The position numbers were made by a program, and so were the translations under genes. Shown here one piece after another: positions 51,924-60,769 of a DNA stretch of 64,000 bases. Within the stretch, counting starts at the first letter, position 1, and each line of letters starts with the position of its first letter. Location: contig NZ_POSP01000003.1 in assembly GCF_002885975.1 (NCBI RefSeq), positions 1,984,001 through 2,048,000 on the forward strand, given 5' to 3'. The stretch is from Paucibacter aquatile. GTDB taxonomy: Bacteria; Pseudomonadota; Gammaproteobacteria; Burkholderiales; Burkholderiaceae_C. The notes under the pieces are model-generated. The model saw nothing but the letters and a program-made list of their open reading frames with translations, ran no database searches and was not told where the DNA came from.

Positions 51924-52329
51924 GGCAGGTCTTCCAGGTCAGCGGTGAACACGGGTTTGGGGTGATGCGCGGCGACCGCCACAGAGCCATCCAAACAGCT
52001 GACGCCCGCGCAATGAACGAGCGAAGGGATGCTTGAGTGAATGGGCCGTGTCCAGCGAAACCGCAGGGTGAGGCCTTGCCCCGCCTTGATGATCGCTTGC
52101 GGTACGTCCGCGCTGCCGGCGAGAGTATGGCCGCAAGCGCAAATCCATGCCGGAAGGCATGGCGACCGGCCAGCGCCCCCCCCTGACTGAGGCATGCGCG
52201 GCAGCGCTTTCAGGATCGCATGCGCTGAAGCACTCGGTTACAGTGTCGCGCGATTCGCACAAACCAGCCGCAAGAAACCCTCGCTCCCGCAGTTCACGCG
52301 GCGGGAAAAGCTCAAGCCAAGAACCCGCC
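51924..52329. other. 406-bp intergenic region, methyltransferase / yjdM
   Basis: The flanking genes are divergent. The yjdM frame is open upstream as far as 52147, but that extension has no domain and no ribosome-binding site. A direct repeat GCATGCGC occurs twice (about 52193 and 52219). No strong promoter or RNA gene is evident. Confidence 0.5.
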
Positions 52330-52674
52330 ATGTCCACGCCGCCCGCCTGCCCCCAATGCACGCTCGAAAACACCTACACCGACGGTGCGCAATTCATCTG
52401 CCCCGACTGTGGCTTTGAATGGTCGTCCGAGGCCCCGTCCGCCGACGAGCCCGGCGAGGCCGCCAAAGTGGTGCGCGACGCCAACGGCCAGGTTCTGGTC
52501 GATGGCGACAGCGTCATCCTGATCAAGGACTTGAAGGTGAAAGGCTCGTCCATCACCCTGAAAAAAGGCAGCAAGGCCAAGGGCATCCGCCTCGTTGATG
52601 GCGACCACGATGTCGATTGCAAGATCGACGGCGTGAGCCTGATGCTCAAGTCCGAATTCCTGAAAAAGGCCTGA
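52330..52674 (+). CDS. yjdM: Zinc-ribbon protein YjdM (PhnA family)
   Basis: A 114-residue cytosolic protein. An N-terminal zinc ribbon has CPQC and CPDC pairs (PACPQCTLENTYTDG, ICPDCGFEW), followed by a small beta-barrel domain (KVKGSSITLKKGSKAKGIRLVDGDHDVDCKIDG in parts), which is the YjdM/PhnA pattern. Despite the old PhnA name it is not a phosphonate hydrolase, and its role is unknown. The start at 52330 begins the ribbon. Confidence 0.93.
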   Translation: MSTPPACPQCTLENTYTDGAQFICPDCGFEWSSEAPSADEPGEAAKVVRDANGQVLVDGDSVILIKDLKVKGSSITLKKGSKAKGIRLVDGDHDVDCKIDGVSLMLKSEFLKKA

Positions 52675-52831
52675 TTCACCAAAACCCCTGCCAGCCCCGA
52701 CCGGCGAGGAGCACTGAACCCCGCAGTTTGTAGTCAGTCCCCCCTCCACCACCACTCCGCCGACACGAACAGACGGGCGCCCTGTGGGCAGCCCGCTTTC
52801 GCAGAATGAAGAATTCGTAGAGAAGAAGTCG

Positions 52832-53722
52832 ATGATGAAGATGAAGACGATGTACACACTGAAGCCGCGCCAGACCCAGCACTCCCGGACCGGCAGCGCC
52901 GCGTCACTGCTCGCGCGCCTGAGCTTGCTCCTGTCCCTGGCGCTCCTCGGTGCAGCGCCGGCTGCAGCCCAATCCTCCTCGGGCTCAGCGCCCCACCCCT
53001 GGCTGGCCTCCGCGCCACGCTTGGCGCAGCAGACCCATTTCACCAATCTGCAAGACGGCGCCAAGATCGAGACGCCGTTTCTCGTGACCTTCGGCCTGAC
53101 CGGCATGGGCATTGCGCCCATCACCAAGCCGCAGGGCAAGACCGGCCACCACCACCTCCTGATCAACCGCGACCTGCCGCTGGATTTCAACCAGCCCCTG
53201 CCCTTCAACGAGCAGTACATCCACTTTGGCAAAGGCCAGATGGAAACCGTGCTGACGCTGAAACCGGGCGACTACACCCTGCGCCTGGTGCTGGCCGACC
53301 ACCGCCATGTGCCCAATTTCGTCTACAGCAAGCCGCTGAAGATCACGGTCACCAAGTTCAACGAAGGCATCAAGCCCGACTCCCTGAGCCAGCCCGGCAT
53401 CAGCCTGCGCGTGGCGGGCAGCGGCGATAAGAGCAACGAAGCGCGCGACGGCAGCCCCGTTCAAGTGCTGTTCCACGCCTCCAAGCTGAACGTCTCGCAC
53501 CAGGCCCTGCAAGAACCCGGCACCGGCCACTTCCGCCTGAGCATCGCACCCGAGGGCGGCGGCAAGACCGAGGTCCTCAACTTCCCCGGCGGCGAAACCG
53601 AAGCCTGGCTCAAGCCGCCCAAAGGCAAATACCAACTCAAGCTCGATTTCGTGGACAACGTGCAGGCCGGCAAGGTGTTGTTCAGTGCCGCGGCGCAGGG
53701 GCTGCAGGTGGTGGGGCGCTGA
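52832..53722 (+). CDS. Exported DUF4399-containing protein
   Basis: A 296-residue protein. An N-terminal signal peptide (LLARLSLLLSLALLGAAPAAAQ) follows a basic leader. Residues about 75-175 have the DUF4399 pattern, with HFTNLQDGAKIETPFLVTFGLTGMGIAP (in parts), GKTGHHHLLIN and an F-NEQYIHFGKGQ...LKPGDYTLRLVLADHRHVP stretch. The conserved His cluster could bind metal. A second similar beta domain follows. Function unknown; often annotated as a Cu/RND-related envelope protein. The ATG at 52832 was chosen; another is at 52784. Confidence 0.83.
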   Translation: MMKMKTMYTLKPRQTQHSRTGSAASLLARLSLLLSLALLGAAPAAAQSSSGSAPHPWLASAPRLAQQTHFTNLQDGAKIETPFLVTFGLTGMGIAPITKPQGKTGHHHLLINRDLPLDFNQPLPFNEQYIHFGKGQMETVLTLKPGDYTLRLVLADHRHVPNFVYSKPLKITVTKFNEGIKPDSLSQPGISLRVAGSGDKSNEARDGSPVQVLFHASKLNVSHQALQEPGTGHFRLSIAPEGGGKTEVLNFPGGETEAWLKPPKGKYQLKLDFVDNVQAGKVLFSAAAQGLQVVGR

Positions 53723-53788
53723 ACCCTCAAGGAAGACTGAGGCGCCGTAGGTCTCTTTCAATTCAATGCCGCGCGCCCAACACCCATC

Positions 53789-54094
53789 ATGCTCGACTGG
53801 AAAAATCTCAACACCAAGCAGCGGCTTACCGTCCTCCTGTTTTCGCTCTTCCTCGCTTTCACCTGGGCCATCGAGCTGTTTGCAGCCATGGAATCCCGAA
53901 GCTTTGATGCAAGAAGCGTACTCGGAGGCGTCGCCATCACCGCTTTCATGCTCGCCACGCTTCTCAATCCCGAGGCCGTACGCGGCCAGGTCGGCGGGCT
54001 GAATCCACTGGCAGCACCCAAGGCCTGCAAATGGCTGTATGCCCTGGCGCTCACCTCGCTCATCGCGCGAGCCCTGCCGGCTCTCGCCGCCTGA
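53789..54094 (+). CDS. Small membrane protein, 101 aa
   Basis: Three hydrophobic segments near residues 13-35 (LTVLLFSLFLAFTWAIELFAAM, in part), 45-60 (GVAITAFMLATLL) and 80-101 (WLYALALTSLIARALPALAA) predict a small integral membrane protein. No family recognised. It is 66 bp after the DUF4399 gene on the same strand. Confidence 0.65.
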   Translation: MLDWKNLNTKQRLTVLLFSLFLAFTWAIELFAAMESRSFDARSVLGGVAITAFMLATLLNPEAVRGQVGGLNPLAAPKACKWLYALALTSLIARALPALAA

Positions 54095-54284
54095 TTCGGC
54101 GCTGCTGACTCAGGGCCGGGGGAGCGGACTGCCACGGATGGACGCAGCCCTATCGCCCAGGTCGGGCCGAGTCTTGTAACGCCTCCCCCCGAGAACCGAC
54201 TCGCACGCCCTCTGCCCCTCGACCACTGACTACAGGATGTAGTCATTCCTCTCGCCCAGGTTTAGCGACAAGTACTCAACAAAC

Positions 54285-54689
54285 TCAAACTGCAAGCCCC
54301 TCCCAAGCCATCACGTAGGCGCTCTTGCGAAAGGGGCGGGCGCCGCCCCAGTGGTCAGGGGTGTAGCCGGCAGCGGCAAGCCTTTGCAGCGCCTCGTTCA
54401 GCGACGGAACGACGATGCCGATGTGCTTGGTGCCGAGGGCTGAGCTGCGCCAGTCAGGATGCACTCCTTCCCCGCCGGCACTCTGCAGGGCGATGTAGGA
54501 GTGCTCGGTCCCGACGTGCAGCCAGCTGATCGTCCGATTGCCAAACCAGTCCAGCCTACCCTCGCCGCGCACGCGCCAGCCGGGCAAAGCACAGAGCAGC
54601 AGGTCCTTGACCTCATCGAGATCGTGAACGGTCACGTTGGCGTGCTCCATATAGGCGTGAGACCACGCAGCTGTCTGATCGCGCTCCAT
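54285..54689 (-). CDS. VOC-family protein, second copy
   Basis: A 134-residue glyoxalase-fold protein (AYMEHANVTVHDLDEVKDLL, GTEHSYIALQS, TKHIGIVVPSLNEALQRLAAAGYTP, in parts). It differs from the 8940-9314 protein in sequence. The H-A-N-V start and E/H positions fit a metal-binding VOC enzyme. The substrate is unknown. A -35-like TTGACA and a TTGAA-type palindrome lie upstream. Confidence 0.85.
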   Translation of the reverse strand: MERDQTAAWSHAYMEHANVTVHDLDEVKDLLLCALPGWRVRGEGRLDWFGNRTISWLHVGTEHSYIALQSAGGEGVHPDWRSSALGTKHIGIVVPSLNEALQRLAAAGYTPDHWGGARPFRKSAYVMAWEGLAV

Positions 54690-54744
54690 GAAAAAGCTCC
54701 TTGCTTTCAGTCCTTGATGGTCTTGCTGACCGAGGCCTCGAATC

Positions 54745-54772
54745 TTGAAAGTTCAAATGCACTTCATGTCAA
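54745..54772 (-). promoter_or_regulatory. Candidate promoter/operator of the VOC gene
   Basis: On the minus strand TTGACA (54767-54772) is followed after 11 bases by the palindrome TTGAACTTTCAA (54745-54756), placed where a -10 would be. A repressor site over the promoter is possible. Weak evidence. Confidence 0.3.
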
Positions 54773-54950
54773 GTCAGCGCAGCCCATGACGCCAGCGGCA
54801 GCACACGCCGCCCTGCAATTTCATCCAATACAAACCCGCCCCGCTTCACCACACTCGCGCTCATGCTGAACAGGCTCAAACCCAGCCGCAGTGCTGGCTG
54901 CACAGCGATATGAGACTTCAAGATGAAACGAGATGAGGAGGGTGCGCGCG

Positions 54951-55604
54951 ATGGAAAACGCGGTGTGGATGTCCATGGTGCTGTTTGCCCTGGCGGGCGC
55001 GATTTCACCGGGGCCGGTCAATGTGATGGCCTCGGCGGCTGGGGCGGCGCAGGGCTTTGTGCGGGCCATGCCGCTCGTGCTGGGCGCGAGCCTGAGCTAT
55101 GGCGCGGTGGTCTGGCTGGCGGGCAGCGGCCTGCAGATCAGCCTGGTCGCTCACCCACAGCTGGCGCGGCTGGCGCCCTTGGCGGGCGCGGCCTATTTGC
55201 TGCTGCTGGCCTGGCGCATCGCCACAGCGCCGCCCGGTGCGCCGACTGGAGCGCCGACCGGAGCGCTGGCCGAAGAGGCGCCGCCACGGGGCGCAAGCGC
55301 CCTGCGAGCCTGGACGCATGGCCTGCTGCAGGGGGCCTTGACCCAAGGCCTGAACCCCAAGGCCTGGCTGGTGGCGCTGTCGGGCGTGGGCCTGTTCGTG
55401 CCGAGCGGGCCGGAGGGAGCGCTGCGCCTGCAGCTGTTTTGTGCCATCTCCTTGCTGGTGTGCTGGCTCTCGGTTTCAACCTGGGCGGCGCTGGGCATGT
55501 GGATTCGGCGCTGGCTGGCGCGGCCGGCCTACCAACGCGGCTTCAACCGGATGCTGGCAGCCCTGCTGCTACTGACCATTTACGGCATGCTGGCTGGCGG
55601 CTGA
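54951..55604 (+). CDS. LysE-family amino-acid exporter
   Basis: A 217-residue membrane protein with about six helices. The opening FALAGAISPGPVNVMASAAG carries the LysE/RhtB motif 'SPGPxxxxx', and GLLQGALTQGLNPKAWL contains the second family motif 'GxxxxxxNPK'. It exports amino acids or related compounds. The ATG at 54951 follows a GAGGAGG site by ten bases; an in-frame ATG at 54933 also exists. An AraC-type regulator lies 43 bp downstream and may sense the exported compound. Confidence 0.9.
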   Translation: MENAVWMSMVLFALAGAISPGPVNVMASAAGAAQGFVRAMPLVLGASLSYGAVVWLAGSGLQISLVAHPQLARLAPLAGAAYLLLLAWRIATAPPGAPTGAPTGALAEEAPPRGASALRAWTHGLLQGALTQGLNPKAWLVALSGVGLFVPSGPEGALRLQLFCAISLLVCWLSVSTWAALGMWIRRWLARPAYQRGFNRMLAALLLLTIYGMLAGG

Positions 55605-55647
55605 GGTGGCGGGTCCGGAAGCCGCAGGTGTGAGCCCACTCGCTACC

Positions 55648-56508
55648 ATGCGGCCCATGCCGCTCGCCCACCCGCATCGCTTTGTCCGCCACCAGACACT
55701 GCTGCCCCATCTGGAGCTGCGCCTGGCCAACGGCAGTCGCGATTGCTACCAGACCCATACCCATGAGGAATACGCCTTTGGCACCGTCGATGCCGGCGAG
55801 GCCCTGTTCCGCCACGGGCGCGGCGAGGAAACCCTCAGCCCCCTGCGTGCCGGCATGACCGTGATGATGGAGCCCGGTCTGGCGCATTCCTGCAACCCCA
55901 GCGAAGCGCAGGCCTGGTCCTACCGCATGCTGTATGTCGATGCAAGTTGGCTGCATCGCAGCTTCCTGCCCTTGGGCGGAGAGACAGGCGCCCTGCCGCT
56001 GAGTCAGCACGCCAGCGACTCCCGCGAGGTCTACGCGGCCCTGAGCCTGATCTGCGAGGCCCTGGCGGCTCCGTGCCCGCCGGACCCGCTGGAGCTGAAC
56101 GAGCAGTTGCTGAATTTCGTCGCCGATCATGCCTTGCAGGCGCGAGCGCCTGAGGCCTCGCCGACGCCGCTCGCCGCCGGCGCGTCTGCTTCGGACGATG
56201 CCGCCTTGCAAGCCGTGCGCCAGCGGATCGAGACGCAGATGAGCCAGGCCCTGTCACTCGAGGAACTGGCGCAGCTTGGCGGCTGGAGCGAGTTCCAGCT
56301 GCTACGCCGCTTCAAGCACGCCTTCGGCCTGACACCGCACGCCTACCAGATCGACCTGCGCCTGAACCGCGCCAAACGCCTGCTCAAGCAAGGCCTGCCC
56401 TTGAGCGAGGTGGCTCTGGAGCTCGGTTTCAGCGACCAGTCGCATTTCCAGCGGCATTTCAAGAAACGGCACGCCACCACGCCCGGCAACTACCAGAGCC
56501 GCGATTGA
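55648..56508 (+). CDS. AraC-family regulator next to LysE exporter
   Basis: A 286-residue regulator with an N-terminal cupin-like arabinose-binding-type domain (THTHEEYAFGTVDAGEALFRHG, in parts; MMEPGLAHSCNP) and a C-terminal double helix-turn-helix (LSLEELAQLGGWSEFQLLRRFK, LSEVALELGFSDQSHFQRHF). The His-rich THTHEE is typical of AraC/YdeO-type N-domains. The arrangement with LysE suggests control of that exporter. The effector is unknown. Confidence 0.9.
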   Translation: MRPMPLAHPHRFVRHQTLLPHLELRLANGSRDCYQTHTHEEYAFGTVDAGEALFRHGRGEETLSPLRAGMTVMMEPGLAHSCNPSEAQAWSYRMLYVDASWLHRSFLPLGGETGALPLSQHASDSREVYAALSLICEALAAPCPPDPLELNEQLLNFVADHALQARAPEASPTPLAAGASASDDAALQAVRQRIETQMSQALSLEELAQLGGWSEFQLLRRFKHAFGLTPHAYQIDLRLNRAKRLLKQGLPLSEVALELGFSDQSHFQRHFKKRHATTPGNYQSRD

Positions 56509-56518
56509 GCGACCGAGC

Positions 56519-56989
56519 TCACCCGACCGGCAACGCTGTCTCGTACTTCACCTCCCGCAGCACCACATTGCTGCGCACGCTGGCCACGCCGGGGACCTTG
56601 AAGATCTGGCTTTGCAGAAAGGCGTCGTAGGCCTTCATATCGGGCACGACGACCTTGATCACGTAATCGGCCTCGCCGGTGATGCCGTGGCACTCGATGA
56701 TTTCTCGGCTGGCCAGGACCAGGCGCTCGAATTGCTCCACCGCACCCTCGCTGTGCCGCACCAGCGAGACATTGGCCAGCACGCAGATATTCAAACCCAG
56801 CTTTTCGCGGTCCACCAGGGCCACATGGCGGCGGATCACGCCGCTGTCTTCCAGCTCCTTGATGCGGCGCCAGACCGGTGTGGCAGAGAGGCCCACCTGG
56901 TCGGCCAGGGCCTGGGTGCTCTGGCGGCAGTCGGCCTGCAGGGCTTCGAGAATCTGGCGCGTGGCGCGATCGAAACGATCCATCTCCAT
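56519..56989 (-). CDS. Lrp/AsnC-family transcriptional regulator
   Basis: A 156-residue regulator: N-terminal helix-turn-helix (RFDRATRQILEALQADCRQS, QALADQVGLSATPVWRRIKELEDSGVI) and a C-terminal RAM domain (GEADYVIKVVVPDMKAYDAFLQ). The RAM domain usually binds an amino acid or a 2-oxoacid. It is divergent from the indolepyruvate oxidoreductase gene, a common local-regulator layout. The ATG at 56989 follows AGGAG by seven bases; ATG at 57019 lies in the palindrome. Confidence 0.92.
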   Translation of the reverse strand: MEMDRFDRATRQILEALQADCRQSTQALADQVGLSATPVWRRIKELEDSGVIRRHVALVDREKLGLNICVLANVSLVRHSEGAVEQFERLVLASREIIECHGITGEADYVIKVVVPDMKAYDAFLQSQIFKVPGVASVRSNVVLREVKYETALPVG

Positions 56990-57001
56990 TTGAGACTCCT
57001 T

Positions 57002-57018
57002 TGAGAGGAATTCTCTCA
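57002..57018. promoter_or_regulatory. Palindrome between the Lrp-type gene and the oxidoreductase gene
   Basis: TGAGAGGAATTCTCTCA, an almost perfect 17-bp inverted repeat centred at 57010, lies 12 bp ahead of the Lrp-type start. Its size and place fit an operator for the divergent regulator. Confidence 0.45.
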
Positions 57019-57112
57019 TTCACCGGCTTGACAGCGGCAAACAGAGCAACAAACACTTGGCTCTCTGACGAAAAATCCCCGGCAGCCATCGTTCGTCTCG
57101 CGAGGAAAGCCC

Positions 57113-60100
57113 ATGTCCAGTTCAGAAACACCCACCGTCAGCCCTGCGGCTCCTCAGGCCCCCGCGCTGCGGGACTACAAGCTCTCGGACAACCTCGCAG
57201 CAACCAGCGGCGCGGTCTTCCTGACCGGCACCCAAGCCCTGGTGCGCCTGCTGCTGGCGCAGAAAGCGCAGGACGAAAGCAAGGGCCTGAACACCGCCGG
57301 CTTTGTCTCCGGCTACCGTGGCAGCCCGCTGGGCATGGTGGACCAGCAGCTCTGGAAGGCCAAGAAGTTCCTCGATGCGGCCAAGGTCAACTTCCTGCCC
57401 GCCATCAATGAAGACCTGGCCGCCACCGCCTGCCTCGGCGTGCAGCGCGTGGCCCTGGACCCCAAGCGCACGGCCGATGGGGTGTTCGCCATGTGGTACG
57501 GCAAGGGCCCGGGCGTGGACCGCTCGGGCGATGCGCTCAAGCATGGCAATGTCTACGGCACCTCAAAGTTAGGCGGCGTGCTGGTGGTCTGCGGTGACGA
57601 CCATGGCTGTGTCTCGTCGAGCACCCCGCACCAGAGCGATCTGGCTCTGCAGGCCTGGCACATGCCCATCGTGCACCCGGGCAATGTGGCGGAGTATCTG
57701 GAGTTCGGGCTCTACGGCTGGGCGCTGAGCCGTTTTTCGTCCACCTGGGTCGGCTTCAAGGCGATCTCTGAGGTGGTGGAGTCGGGCATGACGGTGGACC
57801 TGGACAGCGTGCCGCTGGACTTTGAGCTGCCGGTGGACCACAAGCCGCCGGTGGACCTGCACATCCGCGCGGTGGACCTGCCCTCGCTGGAACTGGAGAC
57901 GCGCCTTGAGCACAAGCTGAACGCCGTCAAGGCTTTTGCCAAGCTCAACAGCATCGACAAGCACATCGTCGTGAGCCCGCGCGCTACGCTGGGCATCGTC
58001 ACCGTGGGCAAAGCGCATTACGACTTCATGGAAGTGCTGCGCCGCCTGGACCTGGACCCCAATGCCCTGGCCGCCGCCGGCGTGCGGGTCTACAAGGTGG
58101 GCCTGGTGTTCCCGCTGGAGGCCTCGCGCATGAGCGAGTTCGCCCAGGGCCTGACCGATATGCTGGTGATCGAGGAGAAAGCCCCGGTCGTCGAGCGCCA
58201 GATCAAGGAGTTGCTCTACCACCTGCCCGACGCACAGCGCCCGCGCGTGGTGGGCAAGACCGATGAGCATGGCCAGGCCGTGCTGAGCGCGCTCGGCGAG
58301 CTGCGCCCCTCGCGCATCATGAACACGGTGGCCGACTGGCTGGCCCGCCTCAACCCCGCCCTGGACCGCCGCCATCTGGTGGTGGATTTTCTTACCCCCT
58401 GCCTGCTGTCCAACGCGGCTGATGGCGTGCGCCGCCAGCCCTACTTCTGCTCGGGCTGCCCGCACAACACCTCGACCAAGCTGCCCGAGGGCTCGCGGGC
58501 CCTGGCCGGCATCGGCTGCCACTTCATGGCCAGCTGGATGGAACGTGGCACCTCAGGGCTCATCCAGATGGGCGCCGAGGGCGTGGACTGGGCCGCGCAC
58601 AGCCGCTTCACGACCGAGAAGCATGTGTTCCAGAACCTCGGCGACGGCACCTACTACCACTCAGGCTACTTGGCCATCCGCCAGGCCATCGCCGCCAAGA
58701 CCAACATCACCTACAAAATCCTCTACAACGACGCCGTCGCCATGACCGGCGGCCAGCCGGTGGACGGCACCACCAGCGTGCCTCAGATCGCGCGCCAGGT
58801 GGAGGCCGAGGGCGTGAAGCGCCTGGTGGTGGTCAGCGACGAGCCGCAGAAGTACCAGGGCCACGAGAACCTCTTCCCGCCGGGCACCACCTTCCACGAC
58901 CGCAGCGAGCTGGACGCGGTGCAGCGCGAGCTGCGTGAGATCGAAGGCGTGACGGTGCTGATCTACGACCAGACCTGTGCCGCCGAAAAGCGCCGCCGTC
59001 GCAAGAAGAAAGAGTTCGTCGACCCGCCGAAGCGCATCTTCATCAACGAGCAGGTCTGCGAGGGCTGCGGTGACTGCGGCCAGGCCAGCAACTGCCTGTC
59101 GGTCGTGCCGGTAGAAACCGATTTCGGCCGCAAGCGCGTGATTGAGCAAAGCAGCTGCAACAAGGATTTCTCCTGCGTCAACGGCTTCTGCCCGAGCTTC
59201 GTCTCGGTGCATGGCGCGCAGCTGAAAAAGCGCGCTGGCGCCAGCTACACGCCGGCCGATCTGGCGCGCGAGCTGGCCGCGATTGCCGCCCCCAAACCCT
59301 GGAACTGGACGGGTCCCTTCGACCTGCTGGTCACCGGCGTGGGCGGCACCGGCGTGGTGACCGTGGGCGCCCTGATCAGCATGGCCGCGCATCTGGAGCG
59401 CAAGCAGGCCTCGGTGCTGGACTTCATGGGCTTTGCGCAAAAGGGCGGCTCGGTGCTGTCCTTTGTGCGCGTGGCGCCGACGCAAGACCTGCTCAACCAG
59501 GTGCGTATCGACACGCAACAGGCCGATGTGCTGCTGGCCTGTGACATGGTGGTGGGCGCCAGCCCGGACGCGCTGGGCACGGTCAAGCCGGGCCGCACCG
59601 TCATCCTGGCCAACACCCATGAGCTGCCCACCGCAGCCTTTGTGCGCAACCCCGATGCCAACCTACAGGCCGACTCGCTGCTGGCCAAGATGCAGCATGC
59701 CGTCGGTGGCGACGCTGGCCTCATGAGCACCATCGACGCCCAGGCGATTGCCCAGGAGCTGATGGGAGACACCATGCCCAGCAACATCATCATGCTGGGC
59801 GCCTGCTGGCAGCGCGGCCTGGTGCCGCTGTCCGAAGCTGCGCTGATGCGGGCCATGGAACTGAACGGCGTGGCCGTGGAAGGCAACAAGACCGCCTTCG
59901 CCCTGGGCCGCCTCGCGATCGCCGCGCCCGAGGCCCTGCGCCGCCTGGCCGGCCGCAGCCAAGCGGTCGTGCAGGTGCTGAACTTCGACAAGCTCGACGG
60001 CCCGGACGGCCTGCTGGCCCGCCGCAGCGCCCACCTGACGGCCTACCAGAACAGCGCCTACGCCCAGCGCTACCTGGCCCTGGTGCAGCGCGTGCGCAGT

Positions 60101-60700
60101 GCCGAAGGCCAGCTGGGCGAGGCCGGCAAGGCCGAGCGCCTCACCAAGGCCGTGGCCCGCTACTACGCGAAGCTGCTGGCCATCAAGGACGAGTACGAAG
60201 TCGCGCGGCTCTACACCGACGGCCAGTTCGAGCGCGCGATGAAGGAACAGTTCGAGAACTGGGAGCGCCTGAGCTTCCACCTGGCGCCGCCGCTGATCTC
60301 CAAGCCGGGCCCCGATGGCCGCGCCAAGAAGATCGAGATGGGCAGCTGGACCTTCCAGGCCTTCAAGCTGCTGGCCAAGCTCAAGGGCCTGCGCGGCAGC
60401 GCGCTCGATGTCTTCGGCAAGACCGAAGAGCGCCGCATGGAGCGCCAGCTGATCCAGGACTACGAAGCCCTGGTGGACGAGTTGCTGGCCGGCCTGACGG
60501 CCGACAAGCTGGATGTCGCCCTGCAGCTGGCCCGCCTGCCCGAACAGATCCGTGGCTACGGCCACGTCAAGCATGCCAATGTGGTGACGGCCCGGGCCAA
60601 GCAGAAGGCGCTGCTGGACCGCTTCCACGGTCGCGTGCAAGAGGCAGCGGTGGCCATGCCGGTACCGGCCGCGCGGGTCAAGGGCGTGGCCGAGCTGTAA
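57113..60700 (+). CDS. Indolepyruvate ferredoxin oxidoreductase, fused subunits
   Basis: A 1195-residue enzyme that decarboxylates aryl-2-oxoacids (indolepyruvate, phenylpyruvate) to acyl-CoA with ferredoxin. The alpha (IorA-like) and gamma (IorB-like) parts are fused. The N-terminal TPP/oxoacid domain has GFVSGYRGSPLG, CGDDHGCVSS and SGCPHNTSTKLPEGSRAL near residue 442 with GDGTYYHSGYLAIRQA. A ferredoxin-like cluster CEGCGDCGQASNC is near residue 648. The gamma domain begins with VTGVGGTGVVTVG near 740. It matches the fused proteins of Beta- and Alphaproteobacteria, used in aromatic amino-acid breakdown. The Lrp-type gene diverges from it. Confidence 0.95.
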   Translation: MSSSETPTVSPAAPQAPALRDYKLSDNLAATSGAVFLTGTQALVRLLLAQKAQDESKGLNTAGFVSGYRGSPLGMVDQQLWKAKKFLDAAKVNFLPAINEDLAATACLGVQRVALDPKRTADGVFAMWYGKGPGVDRSGDALKHGNVYGTSKLGGVLVVCGDDHGCVSSSTPHQSDLALQAWHMPIVHPGNVAEYLEFGLYGWALSRFSSTWVGFKAISEVVESGMTVDLDSVPLDFELPVDHKPPVDLHIRAVDLPSLELETRLEHKLNAVKAFAKLNSIDKHIVVSPRATLGIVTVGKAHYDFMEVLRRLDLDPNALAAAGVRVYKVGLVFPLEASRMSEFAQGLTDMLVIEEKAPVVERQIKELLYHLPDAQRPRVVGKTDEHGQAVLSALGELRPSRIMNTVADWLARLNPALDRRHLVVDFLTPCLLSNAADGVRRQPYFCSGCPHNTSTKLPEGSRALAGIGCHFMASWMERGTSGLIQMGAEGVDWAAHSRFTTEKHVFQNLGDGTYYHSGYLAIRQAIAAKTNITYKILYNDAVAMTGGQPVDGTTSVPQIARQVEAEGVKRLVVVSDEPQKYQGHENLFPPGTTFHDRSELDAVQRELREIEGVTVLIYDQTCAAEKRRRRKKKEFVDPPKRIFINEQVCEGCGDCGQASNCLSVVPVETDFGRKRVIEQSSCNKDFSCVNGFCPSFVSVHGAQLKKRAGASYTPADLARELAAIAAPKPWNWTGPFDLLVTGVGGTGVVTVGALISMAAHLERKQASVLDFMGFAQKGGSVLSFVRVAPTQDLLNQVRIDTQQADVLLACDMVVGASPDALGTVKPGRTVILANTHELPTAAFVRNPDANLQADSLLAKMQHAVGGDAGLMSTIDAQAIAQELMGDTMPSNIIMLGACWQRGLVPLSEAALMRAMELNGVAVEGNKTAFALGRLAIAAPEALRRLAGRSQAVVQVLNFDKLDGPDGLLARRSAHLTAYQNSAYAQRYLALVQRVRSAEGQLGEAGKAERLTKAVARYYAKLLAIKDEYEVARLYTDGQFERAMKEQFENWERLSFHLAPPLISKPGPDGRAKKIEMGSWTFQAFKLLAKLKGLRGSALDVFGKTEERRMERQLIQDYEALVDELLAGLTADKLDVALQLARLPEQIRGYGHVKHANVVTARAKQKALLDRFHGRVQEAAVAMPVPAARVKGVAEL

Positions 60701-60769
60701 GCAGTAGGTCACAGGCACCCGGGGCAAGCCCGATTGAGGCGGCTGCATTTGGGCTTATGGTGGGCCCAG

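Noticed and set aside
52147..52329. In-frame extension of yjdM upstream
   Set aside because: Low-complexity extension without motif or ribosome-binding site; the zinc ribbon starts at 52330.
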